Assembly: GCA_937901345.1 (NCBI GenBank)
Contig: CALCHM010000002.1
Location: 1-61,695, forward strand
DNA length: 61,695 nt
Source: an uncultured Prevotella sp.
GTDB taxonomy: Bacteria > Bacteroidota > Bacteroidia > Bacteroidales > Bacteroidaceae
Direction: 5' to 3'
The notes under the pieces are model-generated. The model ran no database searches. It had not been told where the DNA came from and saw only the letters and a list, made by a program, of their open reading frames with translations. The stretch's first letter is position 1; each line of letters begins with the position of its first letter. The translations under genes were made by a program, and so were the position numbers. Below are positions 40,748 through 49,854 of the stretch, one piece after another.

Positions 40748-42973
40748 CTATTTTTTTAATGTTCTTCTATTGTGAGAAAGCGTGAGAATGATGCTGTCAC
40801 CCATCTGTACGGAACGTCCTGGCGCCATGCTTTGCTGCACAACCACTCCTGTTCCTTTCACCTTCACGCGCAAACCGATGCTTTCCAAACGATAAACAGC
40901 ATCGCGCAAACCATAACCGATAACGTCAGGGACAGAGTCGGTTGCTGCTTCATCCTGTTGTAGTGCGATGGTGTGATTGTCGGCTTCAACATCTCCCCAA
41001 ATGGTTGTTGTTGCATATTCCGAAAAGTCTGCGCTATGGTTAATTCCAAATTGTCTTAAAACCTGACGCCCTGCCTCTAAGTCTCCGTCCTTTATTACGG
41101 GATTGTAGGGGTTTAAGGTGTCGCGGATTTCAGAAAAGTCAGATTGGTGTGCCTTTGCCATAATGCTTTCTGCCACACGTCTGAATACAGGACCACACAT
41201 GCCTCCTCCCGATGCTTGTCCACTCTTACGTATGCAAACAATGCAGGCATATTGGGGTTGTTGAGAGGGGAAATACCCAGCAAAGGAGATGAGGTATTCT
41301 TGCGACTTACCTGCCTTGGTCCAAATCTGAGCGGTGCCCGTTTTTCCCGATACGTCAAACATTTTTGATCCTGCATGACGTCCTAATCCGGTGTGCACAA
41401 CCTCGTAAAGACAATGCTGAATCATCTTGATGGCTTCGGGTTTTGCCATTTGCTCACGCAAGACTTCATTGGGGAATTCTTTGACCACCTGCCCGTCTTT
41501 AAGAAGTGCTTTTACCAAGCGGGGACGGAAGAGTTTGCCGTTGTTGGCCACACCAGCATAGAAATTGACCGTAGAGATGGGGGGTACCTGCGTTTCATAA
41601 CCGATACTCATCCATGGAAGTGCCGTTTTTGACCAATTCTGTTTGGTCGGTCGGCGTATTCTGGGTTTATGATAATTCTCAATGGGGATTTGGAGGTCTT
41701 CAGCAATCCCGATGCGGTAAAGTCCATCTACAAATCGTGCGGGGTTGTCCTTGTAGGCATTGTCGATGATGACACTCACACCGATGTTTGACGAGTATTT
41801 GATAATCTCAGCGGTGCTAATCAGTCCGTATCCCGTACCGCGGCGCCAGTTGTGGTCACGCATGTAACGGCGATACATGGTGCGCACACCATTTCCGACA
41901 TCCACACTACTCTTCAAGTCCATTTCGCCATCATCCATGGCAACGAGGAACGACATGGGTTTAAACACCGACCCTGGTTCGTACATGTTTGACGTTGCAA
42001 GAGGTTGATTTTCGGTGAAGGTGTTGTTGGGATTGCAAGAAAGACTTGACATGGCCTTGATGTCGCCTGTTGCGGTTTCCAAAACGATAACCACCCCTTC
42101 CTTCGTTTGACCATTACTGTTTGCTACAAGATATTCCAACTGCTCGCGTAGTTCACGTTCACAAATGTCTTGAATTTCCACGTCGATGGTTGTCATGACG
42201 TCATAACCATCAATGGCTGGTACATCCACCACACGCACTAGGTGTTTCATGAGTTTCTGAGTGTGATAACTTCCCGATTTCCCTGCAAGCAAAGAGTCGA
42301 AAGAGAGTTCCAACCCGTAACGTGCACAACTGTCAAAGCGTCCTACCGTGCGGCGCGCTAATGCTCCGAAGGGATTTTTGCGTACGGGAATCGTATCTAC
42401 ATAAAATCCACTGACTCCTGTTGATTCGCGCAAGAAGGGGAGTTCCTTCATGTCGCGATATTGCACGTAAGTAACGCGATGGTTGCGTTTTTTGTTGGTG
42501 CGTTTCTTTGCCGCTTCAGGTTTAAGCACCGCTGCGGTATAGAGCGGCCAACTGTGTGAACGGAGTTCTTGTCCTCGAAGCAAGTGAGCACGCAATTTCT
42601 CGGCATCCACGTCTGGAAAAATGTCTGCCATCCCGTTACAGATGGTGTCGAGGTTTTTCAGGAAAAGGGTGTCGCGTTTGTAGAGGTCTTTAGCAGCACG
42701 CGCAGAATCTTTCTCCCAAGTTCCAAAGTCCATGTACATTAAGAACTCCAGAATGGATGCTGCTAGCACTTCGCCATTGCTCGCAAGGAGATTACCTCTC
42801 ATGGGTTTCAGTTCAAGATTGACGCGCTCACGTTGTTTGGCAACTTCTTCCCAAAACGGTCTTTTTACGGTCATCGTGTAGAAGGCTTTTCCGATAATGG
42901 CAAGACCTACAACCACGAATGCCCATTTGATAAATGTATAGCGTCCTTTAATTTTGTCCTTTGGAAATTTCAT
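40748..42973 (-). CDS. ftsI: Septal class B penicillin-binding protein with PASTA domain
   Basis: A 741-residue transpeptidase with one N-terminal membrane helix (about 12-33), dimerisation region, transpeptidase domain and one PASTA domain at the C-terminus (about 660-735, SVPDVIGYGLRDAVYRLESIG). Active-site motifs are SxxK in EPGSVFKPMS, SxN in KYSSNIG and KTG in DVSGKTGTAQ. It crosslinks septal peptidoglycan with FtsW. The start overlaps the ftsL-like gene by 26 bases. The PASTA-bearing form (Spo VD-like) is usual in Bacteroidota. Confidence 0.95.
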   Translation of the reverse strand: MKFPKDKIKGRYTFIKWAFVVVGLAIIGKAFYTMTVKRPFWEEVAKQRERVNLELKPMRGNLLASNGEVLAASILEFLMYMDFGTWEKDSARAAKDLYKRDTLFLKNLDTICNGMADIFPDVDAEKLRAHLLRGQELRSHSWPLYTAAVLKPEAAKKRTNKKRNHRVTYVQYRDMKELPFLRESTGVSGFYVDTIPVRKNPFGALARRTVGRFDSCARYGLELSFDSLLAGKSGSYHTQKLMKHLVRVVDVPAIDGYDVMTTIDVEIQDICERELREQLEYLVANSNGQTKEGVVIVLETATGDIKAMSSLSCNPNNTFTENQPLATSNMYEPGSVFKPMSFLVAMDDGEMDLKSSVDVGNGVRTMYRRYMRDHNWRRGTGYGLISTAEIIKYSSNIGVSVIIDNAYKDNPARFVDGLYRIGIAEDLQIPIENYHKPRIRRPTKQNWSKTALPWMSIGYETQVPPISTVNFYAGVANNGKLFRPRLVKALLKDGQVVKEFPNEVLREQMAKPEAIKMIQHCLYEVVHTGLGRHAGSKMFDVSGKTGTAQIWTKAGKSQEYLISFAGYFPSQQPQYACIVCIRKSGQASGGGMCGPVFRRVAESIMAKAHQSDFSEIRDTLNPYNPVIKDGDLEAGRQVLRQFGINHSADFSEYATTTIWGDVEADNHTIALQQDEAATDSVPDVIGYGLRDAVYRLESIGLRVKVKGTGVVVQQSMAPGRSVQMGDSIILTLSHNRRTLKK

Positions 42974-43403
42974 CTCGTATGAGTTTAAAATTAGGGGTTG
43001 TCCCTGCTCGTAATGTGGTATCTTCTAGATGCTCCTCAATGATACTAGCGCGAAGGTTTTTACGAAGTTCGCTGGAGGTCGTCAATAGTTTGTAACGAAT
43101 GTCAACCAGTTGTTCGTTGAGTTGCTTCGTTTCAATTTGTTCTTGTTGGCACATGTAGCGATTGCTCACATAGCAAATGGTCAAAAACGTAAGAAAAAGG
43201 ATGTAGAAGAAATTCTTCTTGAACCACTTCCCTGCAAGCAAGTCTCCCGCAAGAATCGCCGCTAACGACACGTCTTCAGCTCCAATGAGTTCTTTTAATA
43301 GTTTCTTCTTGTCTTTTTTCTTCGCTTTAACCTCTGCTTGGAGTTGCGCGTTTTCTATTTCTTCATTTACCTCTTGGGGGGGAGGTATTATTTTGTCTTT
43401 CAT
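42948..43403 (-). CDS. ftsL: FtsL-like division protein
   Basis: A 151-residue bitopic membrane protein: Lys/Glu-rich cytosolic region (1-65), one helix (about 66-83, FFYILFLTFLTICYVSNRY), then a periplasmic coiled coil (about 88-140). Size, topology and position between rsmH and ftsI match the FtsL-like protein annotated in Bacteroidota. It would form a complex with the FtsI and FtsW proteins. Sequence conservation of FtsL is poor, so the call depends on context. Confidence 0.8.
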   Translation of the reverse strand: MKDKIIPPPQEVNEEIENAQLQAEVKAKKKDKKKLLKELIGAEDVSLAAILAGDLLAGKWFKKNFFYILFLTFLTICYVSNRYMCQQEQIETKQLNEQLVDIRYKLLTTSSELRKNLRASIIEEHLEDTTLRAGTTPNFKLIRDEISKGQN

Positions 43404-43446
43404 AAGGTGCCTCTTTTGTTGGAATGGTGACTAAACGGGGGATGTC

Positions 43447-44370
43447 TTACAACTTCTCTGCCACTCTTAACTTTGCGCTTCTACTTCTGGGATTGCGTTC
43501 TTGTTCTTCATCCGAAGGAATGATGACTTTATTGCTCAAAGGACGGATGGGGGCTGTGCGATTCCCGAAGAAGTCTTGCTCGACCTTTCCTTCGATGTTC
43601 CCACTGCGCATGAAGTTTTTCACCATGCGGTCTTCCAAAGAGTGGTAGGTCATGACTACTAATCTGCCACCAGGTTTGAGCGCGCGGAGTGCTCCTTCAA
43701 GCATTTCTTGTAAGGCGTCCATTTCGTGATTGACCTCTATGCGTAGCGCTTGGAACACTTTTGCAAGGTCTTTCTTCTCGCGATCCCTTCCCATGAGGGG
43801 TTTAACAATGTCAAGTAGGTCTTGAATCATCACAATTGTTTGTTGTGATCGTGCCTTCACAATGACATTGGCGAGTTTGCGGGCATTTTTTAATTCCCCA
43901 AACAGGAAGAAGATGTTTGCAAGTTGTTCTTCCGAATATTTATTTACGACATCGGCCGCCGTCATCCCTCCTCGTCCATTCATACGCATGTCAAGAGGGG
44001 CGTCAAAGCGGAAGGAGAAACCGCGTTCCTCGGCATCAAAGTGGTGACTGCTCACACCTAAATCCGCCAAAAGCGCATCCACCCCTTCTACATCGTAATA
44101 GCGCATCCAATTGGTGAGATAACGGAAGTTGCTTCTCACAAAGGTGAAACGAGCATCGTCAGCGGGGATGTTTTGTTCAGCGTCGGCATCTTGGTCGAAG
44201 CCAAAAAGGTGGCCTTCGTCCGACAAGTGTTTCAGTATTTCCTTACTATGTCCTCCGCCACCGAAGGTTACATCAACATAAGTACCGTCGGGACGTAAAT
44301 TCATGGCGTCCAGACATTCTGTGAGCATCACGGGAACGTGATAACAATCTATTTTCTTGGGTTCTTTCAT
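43447..44370 (-). CDS. rsmH: 16S rRNA (cytosine1402-N4)-methyltransferase
   Basis: A 307-residue SAM-dependent methyltransferase (former mraW). Visible marks are HVPVMLTECLDAM near the start, the SAM site TFGGGGHSKEIL, the DLGVSSHHFD motif, RFDAPLDMRMN and the C-terminal HSLEDRMVKNFMR. It modifies C1402 of 16S rRNA. It is the first gene of the dcw run here; mraZ, its usual upstream neighbour, is absent and is replaced by a 42-bp repeat array. Confidence 0.95.
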   Translation of the reverse strand: MKEPKKIDCYHVPVMLTECLDAMNLRPDGTYVDVTFGGGGHSKEILKHLSDEGHLFGFDQDADAEQNIPADDARFTFVRSNFRYLTNWMRYYDVEGVDALLADLGVSSHHFDAEERGFSFRFDAPLDMRMNGRGGMTAADVVNKYSEEQLANIFFLFGELKNARKLANVIVKARSQQTIVMIQDLLDIVKPLMGRDREKKDLAKVFQALRIEVNHEMDALQEMLEGALRALKPGGRLVVMTYHSLEDRMVKNFMRSGNIEGKVEQDFFGNRTAPIRPLSNKVIIPSDEEQERNPRSRSAKLRVAEKL

Positions 44371-44608
44371 TTGGAGTGTAAAGTTAGTGTTTTTTTAACT
44401 AATTTTTAATGTGTTAAGACCATATTTTTTAAGAAAACTTTTAAGTCGTTATTTTTGCTATTCTTAAGGTACGCGGGCTGTCGTTTCGGTGTAGCAAAAC
44501 GGGGTTTTCGTGTGCTGAAATAATGTGGAGTTTTAAATCCTGAAATCGGCAGGGGAGAGGAACCTCGGTTGCTACATAATGATGAACAATTCGCTAGAAA
44601 AGTAACTA
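44371..44608. other. Gene-free stretch upstream of rsmH
   Basis: AT-rich with no gene. It should hold the rsmH promoter; TAACTTTA (minus strand, 44380-44387) is a near match to the -7 box. No mraZ-like frame or remnant is seen. Confidence 0.4.
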
Positions 44609-44960
44609 TCATCAAATAGCAATAGTGGTTTCTCTCTAGCAGAATGACCATTGTTGAGTGACAATATTGATTTTTCTCCCGCAAAATGACTTTTGTCGGA
44701 TGACAATATTGATATTTCTCTTGCAAAATGACTTTTGTCGGGTGACAATATTGATTTTTCTCCCGCAAAATGACTTTTGTCGGGTGACAATATTGATTTT
44801 TCTCTTGCAAAATGACTTTTGTCGAGTGACAATATTGATTTTTCTCTTGCAAAATGACTTTTGTCGAGTGACAACATTGATATTTCTCTTGTAAAATGAC
44901 TTTTGCTGAATTGCAATGGTGTTAGAACTCTTGTAAAATGATTAGCGACAATGTGCGTCG
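44609..44960. repeat. Array C: seven to nine units of a 42-bp tandem repeat
   Basis: TTGTC/TTGTT/TTGC cores start at 44651, 44693, 44735, 44777, 44819, 44861 and 44903, exactly 42 bp apart, with diverged units at about 44609 and 44945. Each unit holds TTGTC-NNNN-GACAA, then a conserved TATTGATTTTTCTC and GCAAAATGAC. In the unit at 44903 both arms change to TTGC...GCAA, keeping the pairing. The array stands between divergent genes rsmH and the MATE transporter. Confidence 0.95.
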
Positions 44961-45063
44961 TGTATATATGACTAAATGTTACCGTATTGTTCAAATGGTT
45001 TAAGAATGTGAGGATGTGATCTCACATAATGTGACTAAAGGTTTAAATTTCGTTGTTAATAAT

Positions 45064-45095
45064 TTTTATCATGAACCAATAGTTTTTTAACTTTG
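45064..45095 (+). promoter_or_regulatory. Promoter of the MATE transporter gene
   Basis: TAACTTTG (45088-45095) with TTTT at 45064-45067 spaced 20 bp. The leader before ATG 45199 is about 100 bases. Confidence 0.6.
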
Positions 45096-45198
45096 CAACT
45101 ACGTAGCGCCTGATGAGTTAGCAATCGCTTGGATATGAGTCGTTGTAAACAACAAAGGTGTCTGCCGTTGTATTTTTAAATGTGTAGCACTTCGCACA

Positions 45199-46578
45199 AT
45201 GCAAGACGACAATAAATTTCTCGAACTAGGTGAGCGCCCTGTGGGTAAATTGCTGATGCAATATGCTATTCCTGCCATCATTGCGATGACAGCTTCTTCG
45301 CTTTATCATATCATTGACGCTATATTTATAGGTCAAGGTGTGGGTGAAGAAGCCATTATGGGACTGGCGCTTACAGGACCAATTATGTCGCTCACGGCGG
45401 CCTTTGGGGCAATGGTAGGTGTGGGTGGTTCGACACTGATGTCTGTAAAACTCGGGCAAAAAGATTATGAAACGGCGCGCGATATTTTGGGAAACGTAGT
45501 GATAATGAATCTCGTAATGGGTTTGTCGCTTGGCGTCTTGCTCTTGTTGTTTCTCGATCCTATCCTACGCTTCTTCGGTGCAAGTGATGCTACAATAGGT
45601 CCAGCGCGCGACTTTATGACCGTTATTCTTGCTGGAAATATCGTAACGCATCTTTATCTAGGTTTGAACTCCTTGTTGCGCTCTACGAATCGCCCGAAAC
45701 AAGCTATGTATGCCACCTTCGGAACGGTCTTTCTGAACTGCCTTTTTGCTCCTTTATTTATATTTGTGTTGGAGTGGGGGATAGCTGGAGCTGCTACGGC
45801 AACAATTTTGGCGCAGGTTATCATGTTGGGGTGGGAATTACACCTCTTTGCCTCTGAAAAGTCACCCATCCGACTGGACGTCAAGCGTATTGCTTTAAAG
45901 AAAAAGATTCTAAAGGAATCATTGACAATTGGTGCGCCTAACTTCCTAATCAACCTCTGCGCATGCATGGTGGCGATTTTTGTTACGCGATCCATGACGA
46001 GTTACGGTGGTGATATTGCCGTTGGTGCGTTTGGAGTTGTCAACCGTCTGGCAATTTTTGTTGTAATGGTTGTTATTGGTTTGAACCAAGGTATGCAACC
46101 AATTGCGGGGTATAATTTCGGTGCGCGTAAGTATGATAGAATAATGCGGGTGCTGAAATTATCTGTAATATTCGCAACGCTTATTACGACAGCTGGATTT
46201 GTTGTTGGTACATTCTTTGCAGAAATCTGTGTAACTCCGTTTGCTAAAGATTCTCAGGAACTTATCGACGCTGCCGCTCATGGATTGCGTATCTATGTGA
46301 TGTGCTTCCCGTTGATTGGTTTCCAGATTGTTTCTACGGCATTCTTCCAAAGTATAGGTTATGCGGGTAAGAGTATTTTCCTTTCGCTTACACGCCAAAT
46401 GCTCTTCTTGCTTCCTGCGATTTTGATAATACCTACCTTTATGGAAAATAAAGTCGATGGTGTGTGGTATGCCATGCCCTTCTCAGATGCTATGGCAACC
46501 TTCGTTTCGGTAGTCATGCTTTGGCGCCAAATGAAACTTTTCAAAGCACAACAGGCAACGAACCCCTTAACCTCATAA
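45199..46578 (+). CDS. MATE-family multidrug efflux transporter
   Basis: A 459-residue integral membrane transporter with twelve helices arranged in two similar halves. The first half begins GERPVGKLLMQYAIPAIIAM, and GGSTLMSVKLGQKDYETA is the loop typical of the NorM/DinF group. The second half has GLNQGMQPIAGYNFGARKY. It exports cationic drugs or metabolites in exchange for Na or H ions. The gene has its own promoter and is followed by a long word-repeat block. Confidence 0.9.
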   Translation: MQDDNKFLELGERPVGKLLMQYAIPAIIAMTASSLYHIIDAIFIGQGVGEEAIMGLALTGPIMSLTAAFGAMVGVGGSTLMSVKLGQKDYETARDILGNVVIMNLVMGLSLGVLLLLFLDPILRFFGASDATIGPARDFMTVILAGNIVTHLYLGLNSLLRSTNRPKQAMYATFGTVFLNCLFAPLFIFVLEWGIAGAATATILAQVIMLGWELHLFASEKSPIRLDVKRIALKKKILKESLTIGAPNFLINLCACMVAIFVTRSMTSYGGDIAVGAFGVVNRLAIFVVMVVIGLNQGMQPIAGYNFGARKYDRIMRVLKLSVIFATLITTAGFVVGTFFAEICVTPFAKDSQELIDAAAHGLRIYVMCFPLIGFQIVSTAFFQSIGYAGKSIFLSLTRQMLFLLPAILIIPTFMENKVDGVWYAMPFSDAMATFVSVVMLWRQMKLFKAQQATNPLTS

Positions 46579-46972
46579 CAAGTCGCATCCACCTCTATCT
46601 CATCTCTCATCTCTCATCTCTCAACGTTCAACCCTCAACTTTAAACGTTCCTCTTTAAACGTTCCTCTTTCAACGTTCCCCATTCCTCCCAATTTCAGAA
46701 TCTCAGAACAGAACCACCTCGTTCCTCGTTCAACCCTCAACGTTCATCAGAACTTCAGAACCTCAGAACTCTAAACGTTCCTCGTTCAACTTTCAACGTT
46801 CCCCATTCCTCATTCCTCCCAACTTCAGAACCTCAGAACTTCAGAACAGAACCACCTCGTTCAACGTTCAACTTTAAACGTTCCTCTTTCCTCGTTCCCC
46901 GTTCCTCGTTCAACTCTCAACTCTCATCTTTAATCGTTCAACTCTAAACGTTAATCGTTCCTCGTTCCCCTT
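46579..46972. repeat. Long word-repeat block (TTCAACG, TTCCTCG and CAGAAC words)
   Basis: The whole 394-base gap is made of short words joined in changing order: CATCTCTCATCTCTCAACG, TTCAACCCTCAACTTTAAACG, TTCCTCTTTAAACG, CTTCAGAACCTCAGAAC. It runs to the base before the ATG at 46973. On the coding strand it is almost free of G except within ACG and AG. Confidence 0.9.
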
Positions 46973-47662
46973 ATGCATAACTTCTTTAACATTGACGGTT
47001 CTCCCGTCGAAAATCTATCATTCTCGGAACTTGTTTCTGCTCCTTTAATAATTAATATAGGTCGCCAACTGGCTAGCGGCGGTCGTGAGGTGGGCAAGGC
47101 TTTGGCTCACCGAATGAGTATGGACTATTACGACAAGGAACTGTTGGATATCGCTGCTCGTGAGAGTGGTTTCTGCACAGAAGTGTTTGAACGCAGTGAT
47201 GAGCACAAGGGATTTTTTCAATCTCTCTTCGAATCGGTTGTTCCTGTTATTGGTCATACCACAGGATTCTATCAAAACCAACTCTCCGACGAGTCGTTGT
47301 TTCGTATTCAGGCGGAGGCGATACGTAAGGCGGCTGCGAAGTTAAAAGGAGGCGTTTTCATCGGACGTTGTGCCGACTACGTCTTGCGTGATTATCCCAA
47401 TTGTTTGAATGTGTTTATTTCTGCGAATGAGGAAGATCGTGTGAAGCGCATGATGCAACGTTTTGCGGTGGACGAAAAGGAAGCCGCACGACTCCTGCGC
47501 AATGGTGATAGCAACCGTGAGGCATATTATAATTTCTATGCGTCCTCACGTTGGGGAGAGGCTAAAACGTATGACCTTTGTATCAATTCCTCCGTTCTAG
47601 GAATAGAAAAAACTATCGATTTTATCGAGGATTTTGCCAGTAAGATGAAGTGTGAAGAGTAA
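46973..47662 (+). CDS. Cytidylate kinase-like P-loop protein
   Basis: A 229-residue protein of the Cytidylate_kin2 group. The P-loop is GRQLASGGREVGKALAHRM (about residues 28-46), followed by a YYDKELLDIAARESG stretch. A second part has FIGRCADYVLRDYPNCLNVFI and EDRVKRMMQRF, which fit the NMP-kinase core and lid. It differs from housekeeping Cmk, so its substrate is uncertain. A hairpin terminator follows. Confidence 0.85.
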   Translation: MHNFFNIDGSPVENLSFSELVSAPLIINIGRQLASGGREVGKALAHRMSMDYYDKELLDIAARESGFCTEVFERSDEHKGFFQSLFESVVPVIGHTTGFYQNQLSDESLFRIQAEAIRKAAAKLKGGVFIGRCADYVLRDYPNCLNVFISANEEDRVKRMMQRFAVDEKEAARLLRNGDSNREAYYNFYASSRWGEAKTYDLCINSSVLGIEKTIDFIEDFASKMKCEE

Positions 47663-47676
47663 CGAGATAAAAATAG

Positions 47677-47707
47677 AAAGCGGCCACATTTTGTGACCGC
47701 TTTTTAT
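47677..47707 (+). terminator. Terminator after the cytidylate kinase-like gene
   Basis: Arms AAAGCGGCCACA (47677-47688) and TGTGACCGCTTT (47692-47703), one mismatch, then TTTTTATTTT. Confidence 0.85.
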
Positions 47708-48036
47708 TTTCCCTTTCAACCTTAATCGTTCATCGTTAAACGTTCAACTCTCAACGTTCCCTGACTTCAGAACTTCAGAACTTCATAACCTCAGAACAAG
47801 ACACCTTCTCTCATCTCTCAACTCTCATCTTTAAACGTTCAACTCTAAACGTTAATCGTTCCTCATTCATCAGAACCTCAGAACTTCAGAACCTCCGAAC
47901 AAAACCTTCCCTCTCTCCTCGTTCAACGTTCAACTCTCAACGTTCCTCGTTCATCAGAACCTCAGAACAAGCACCGTTCCTCGTTAATCTCTCATCTCTC
48001 AACTCTCAACGTTAATCGTTCCTCGTTCCCCGTTCC
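47708..48036. repeat. Word-repeat block between convergent genes
   Basis: TTCATCGTTAAACGTTCAAC, CTTCAGAACTTCAGAACTTC and CTCATCTCTCAACTCTCAACG words fill the gap after the terminator. No gene is seen. Confidence 0.9.
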
Positions 48037-48039
48037 TCA

Positions 48040-49584
48040 TTAAAACTTATACCCCACCGTAAACTGCAAATTATGGCGGTTAAGATCTACTTTTGCTGCT
48101 TGTAAACGATTGGTGGTATTCGCTCCTCCTGATGGGAGGTGAAAGGCATAAACGTCTGCTTTTTGAGTTTGATACATGTAGGCCATATCGGCATACCAAC
48201 TTCCCGAACGATAACCGATACCTCCTGTGACGCGTTGTAATTCGCCTAGATTAACGTAGTCAGTGTTGGTCGCATAATTATAGTTGCTACTATTGAGGAA
48301 CTGATTGAGGTATGCCTTGTCTTTAAATGGTGAACTCTGATAATTGTAACCTGCGCGTAAATAAAGTCCGCCTGCAACTCGCAATTCTGCACCTGCACGC
48401 AGAGTATGTACGCCTTGGAGGCAACGATCAGATTCGTGTTTCAAAGCGTAATCTTTTACAAATCCGTGATCGTATGTGACACGCATAGAACCCGCATCGT
48501 AATATTCGTAATCAACACCCCAAGCGAGATAATCACTAACGGTGCTACCCATAGAGACGTTGAAACGCCAGGGGGTGCGCATTTCGTAATTGTTATAAAT
48601 GGCATCGCTTGCTGAAGAATAGGAATGGTTGCCACTTGCATACGGACTCTCCATATAGAGTTCGGAAGATGTCTCAATGTCATAATAGGTGGGCATGTGA
48701 ATACTCAATCCTACTCGGAAAGGACTTTCCTCAACAGGACGGAAGATTACTCCTAGAGCACCGCTATAACCTTCACCTTCAGTTTGCTCGTCGTTGAGGT
48801 AAAAATATTCATGAAGCGAATTGTCGTCAGCGTTAATCAGCATTTCTGAATAGTCGGTATATGACTTTTGGTTCAAGAAATGATATTTTGCTGTAATCCC
48901 CACATAGAGACGGTCGTTGATGTTGGTCGCAAAATTAAAATCAATTTCGTGAGCACCGCCCCATTGCACACGTCGGTAGGTGTAACTTTCGGCATCTGAA
49001 GGTTCATATCCATCCACACGACCTTGACTGTCAAATGTGGGGTAAATCATTTGTGTGTCATACCCCATGTTTGTGAAGGGTGTGGTTAATTCCCGATCTT
49101 CTCTGTAGCCTAGATCCAACCAACCGTCTGCATAAGCAAGATCCATCATTTGCCATGATTGCGAAAGTCCTCCTGTAAGGAAGTCCTGTACATGGATGTG
49201 GTTTTTGAAATTGCGACTCTTCTGATAGTTTACCCCCACGTTGAGGAATTTTAATCCGTCGTCAGTACCTAAGTTTAATGTGGATACAAAACCGATTTGG
49301 TCGAACGATGCTCTTGTACGACCGATGCTGTTGAACTTTTCTGCATGGGGTTGGGCACTCAAACTGACAGTTGCAGAGATGTCGCTACGGCGGTAAAGAC
49401 CAATACCTGCAGGATTGGTGCTCATAACGGAAATGTCTGCACCAAGTGCACTCATAGCACCTCCCATCCCTACAAAACGAGCCGTACCATTAAGGTCGTT
49501 GGCTGAGAATGATTCAAGACGGTAAATATCTTGTGCTGTAGCCGTTGAGGCAAGTAAAAGTAATGGGAATAATATGCGTTTCAT
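48040..49584 (-). CDS. FadL/OmpP1-family outer membrane transport protein
   Basis: A 514-residue outer membrane beta-barrel protein. Signal peptide 1-17 (ending STATAQ), then the N-terminal hatch-like start with RFVGMGGAMSALGADISVMSTNPAGIGLYR, typical of the FadL/TodX and PorV-like group. Strands with alternating aromatic residues run to the C-terminal Phe (LQFTVGYKF). It should let hydrophobic compounds cross the outer membrane; PorV-like secretion roles are an alternative. The word-repeat block lies immediately downstream of its stop and another lies upstream of its start. Confidence 0.83.
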   Translation of the reverse strand: MKRILFPLLLLASTATAQDIYRLESFSANDLNGTARFVGMGGAMSALGADISVMSTNPAGIGLYRRSDISATVSLSAQPHAEKFNSIGRTRASFDQIGFVSTLNLGTDDGLKFLNVGVNYQKSRNFKNHIHVQDFLTGGLSQSWQMMDLAYADGWLDLGYREDRELTTPFTNMGYDTQMIYPTFDSQGRVDGYEPSDAESYTYRRVQWGGAHEIDFNFATNINDRLYVGITAKYHFLNQKSYTDYSEMLINADDNSLHEYFYLNDEQTEGEGYSGALGVIFRPVEESPFRVGLSIHMPTYYDIETSSELYMESPYASGNHSYSSASDAIYNNYEMRTPWRFNVSMGSTVSDYLAWGVDYEYYDAGSMRVTYDHGFVKDYALKHESDRCLQGVHTLRAGAELRVAGGLYLRAGYNYQSSPFKDKAYLNQFLNSSNYNYATNTDYVNLGELQRVTGGIGYRSGSWYADMAYMYQTQKADVYAFHLPSGGANTTNRLQAAKVDLNRHNLQFTVGYKF

Positions 49585-49772
49585 AATAGTGAAAAGTTGA
49601 GGGGTTAATGAAGAACGTTTAACGTTGAGGGTTTAACGATTAACGTTCTGATGTTCTGATGTTCTGATGTTTTGAAGAACGTTGAGAGGTGAACGATGAA
49701 CGTTTAACGATTAACGTTTAAAGTTCAGATGTTCTGAAGAACGTTGAGAGTTTAACGTTTAGGGGTAATAGT
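49585..49772. repeat. AACGTT/TGTTCTGA word-repeat block upstream of the FadL-like gene
   Basis: GAACGTTTAACGTTGAGGG, TTCTGATGTTCTGATGTTCTGATG and AACGTTTAAAGTTCAGATG words. On the FadL-like gene strand it is the pyrimidine-rich form and touches the start region. Confidence 0.85.
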
Positions 49773-49854
49773 TTTCGTTTTGAGTTGCTTAACCTCGAGA
49801 GTGTTTTAGCGATTTTTGTAGCATTCCTCTGCTTGACAAAGTTGCTGCCTTGAT

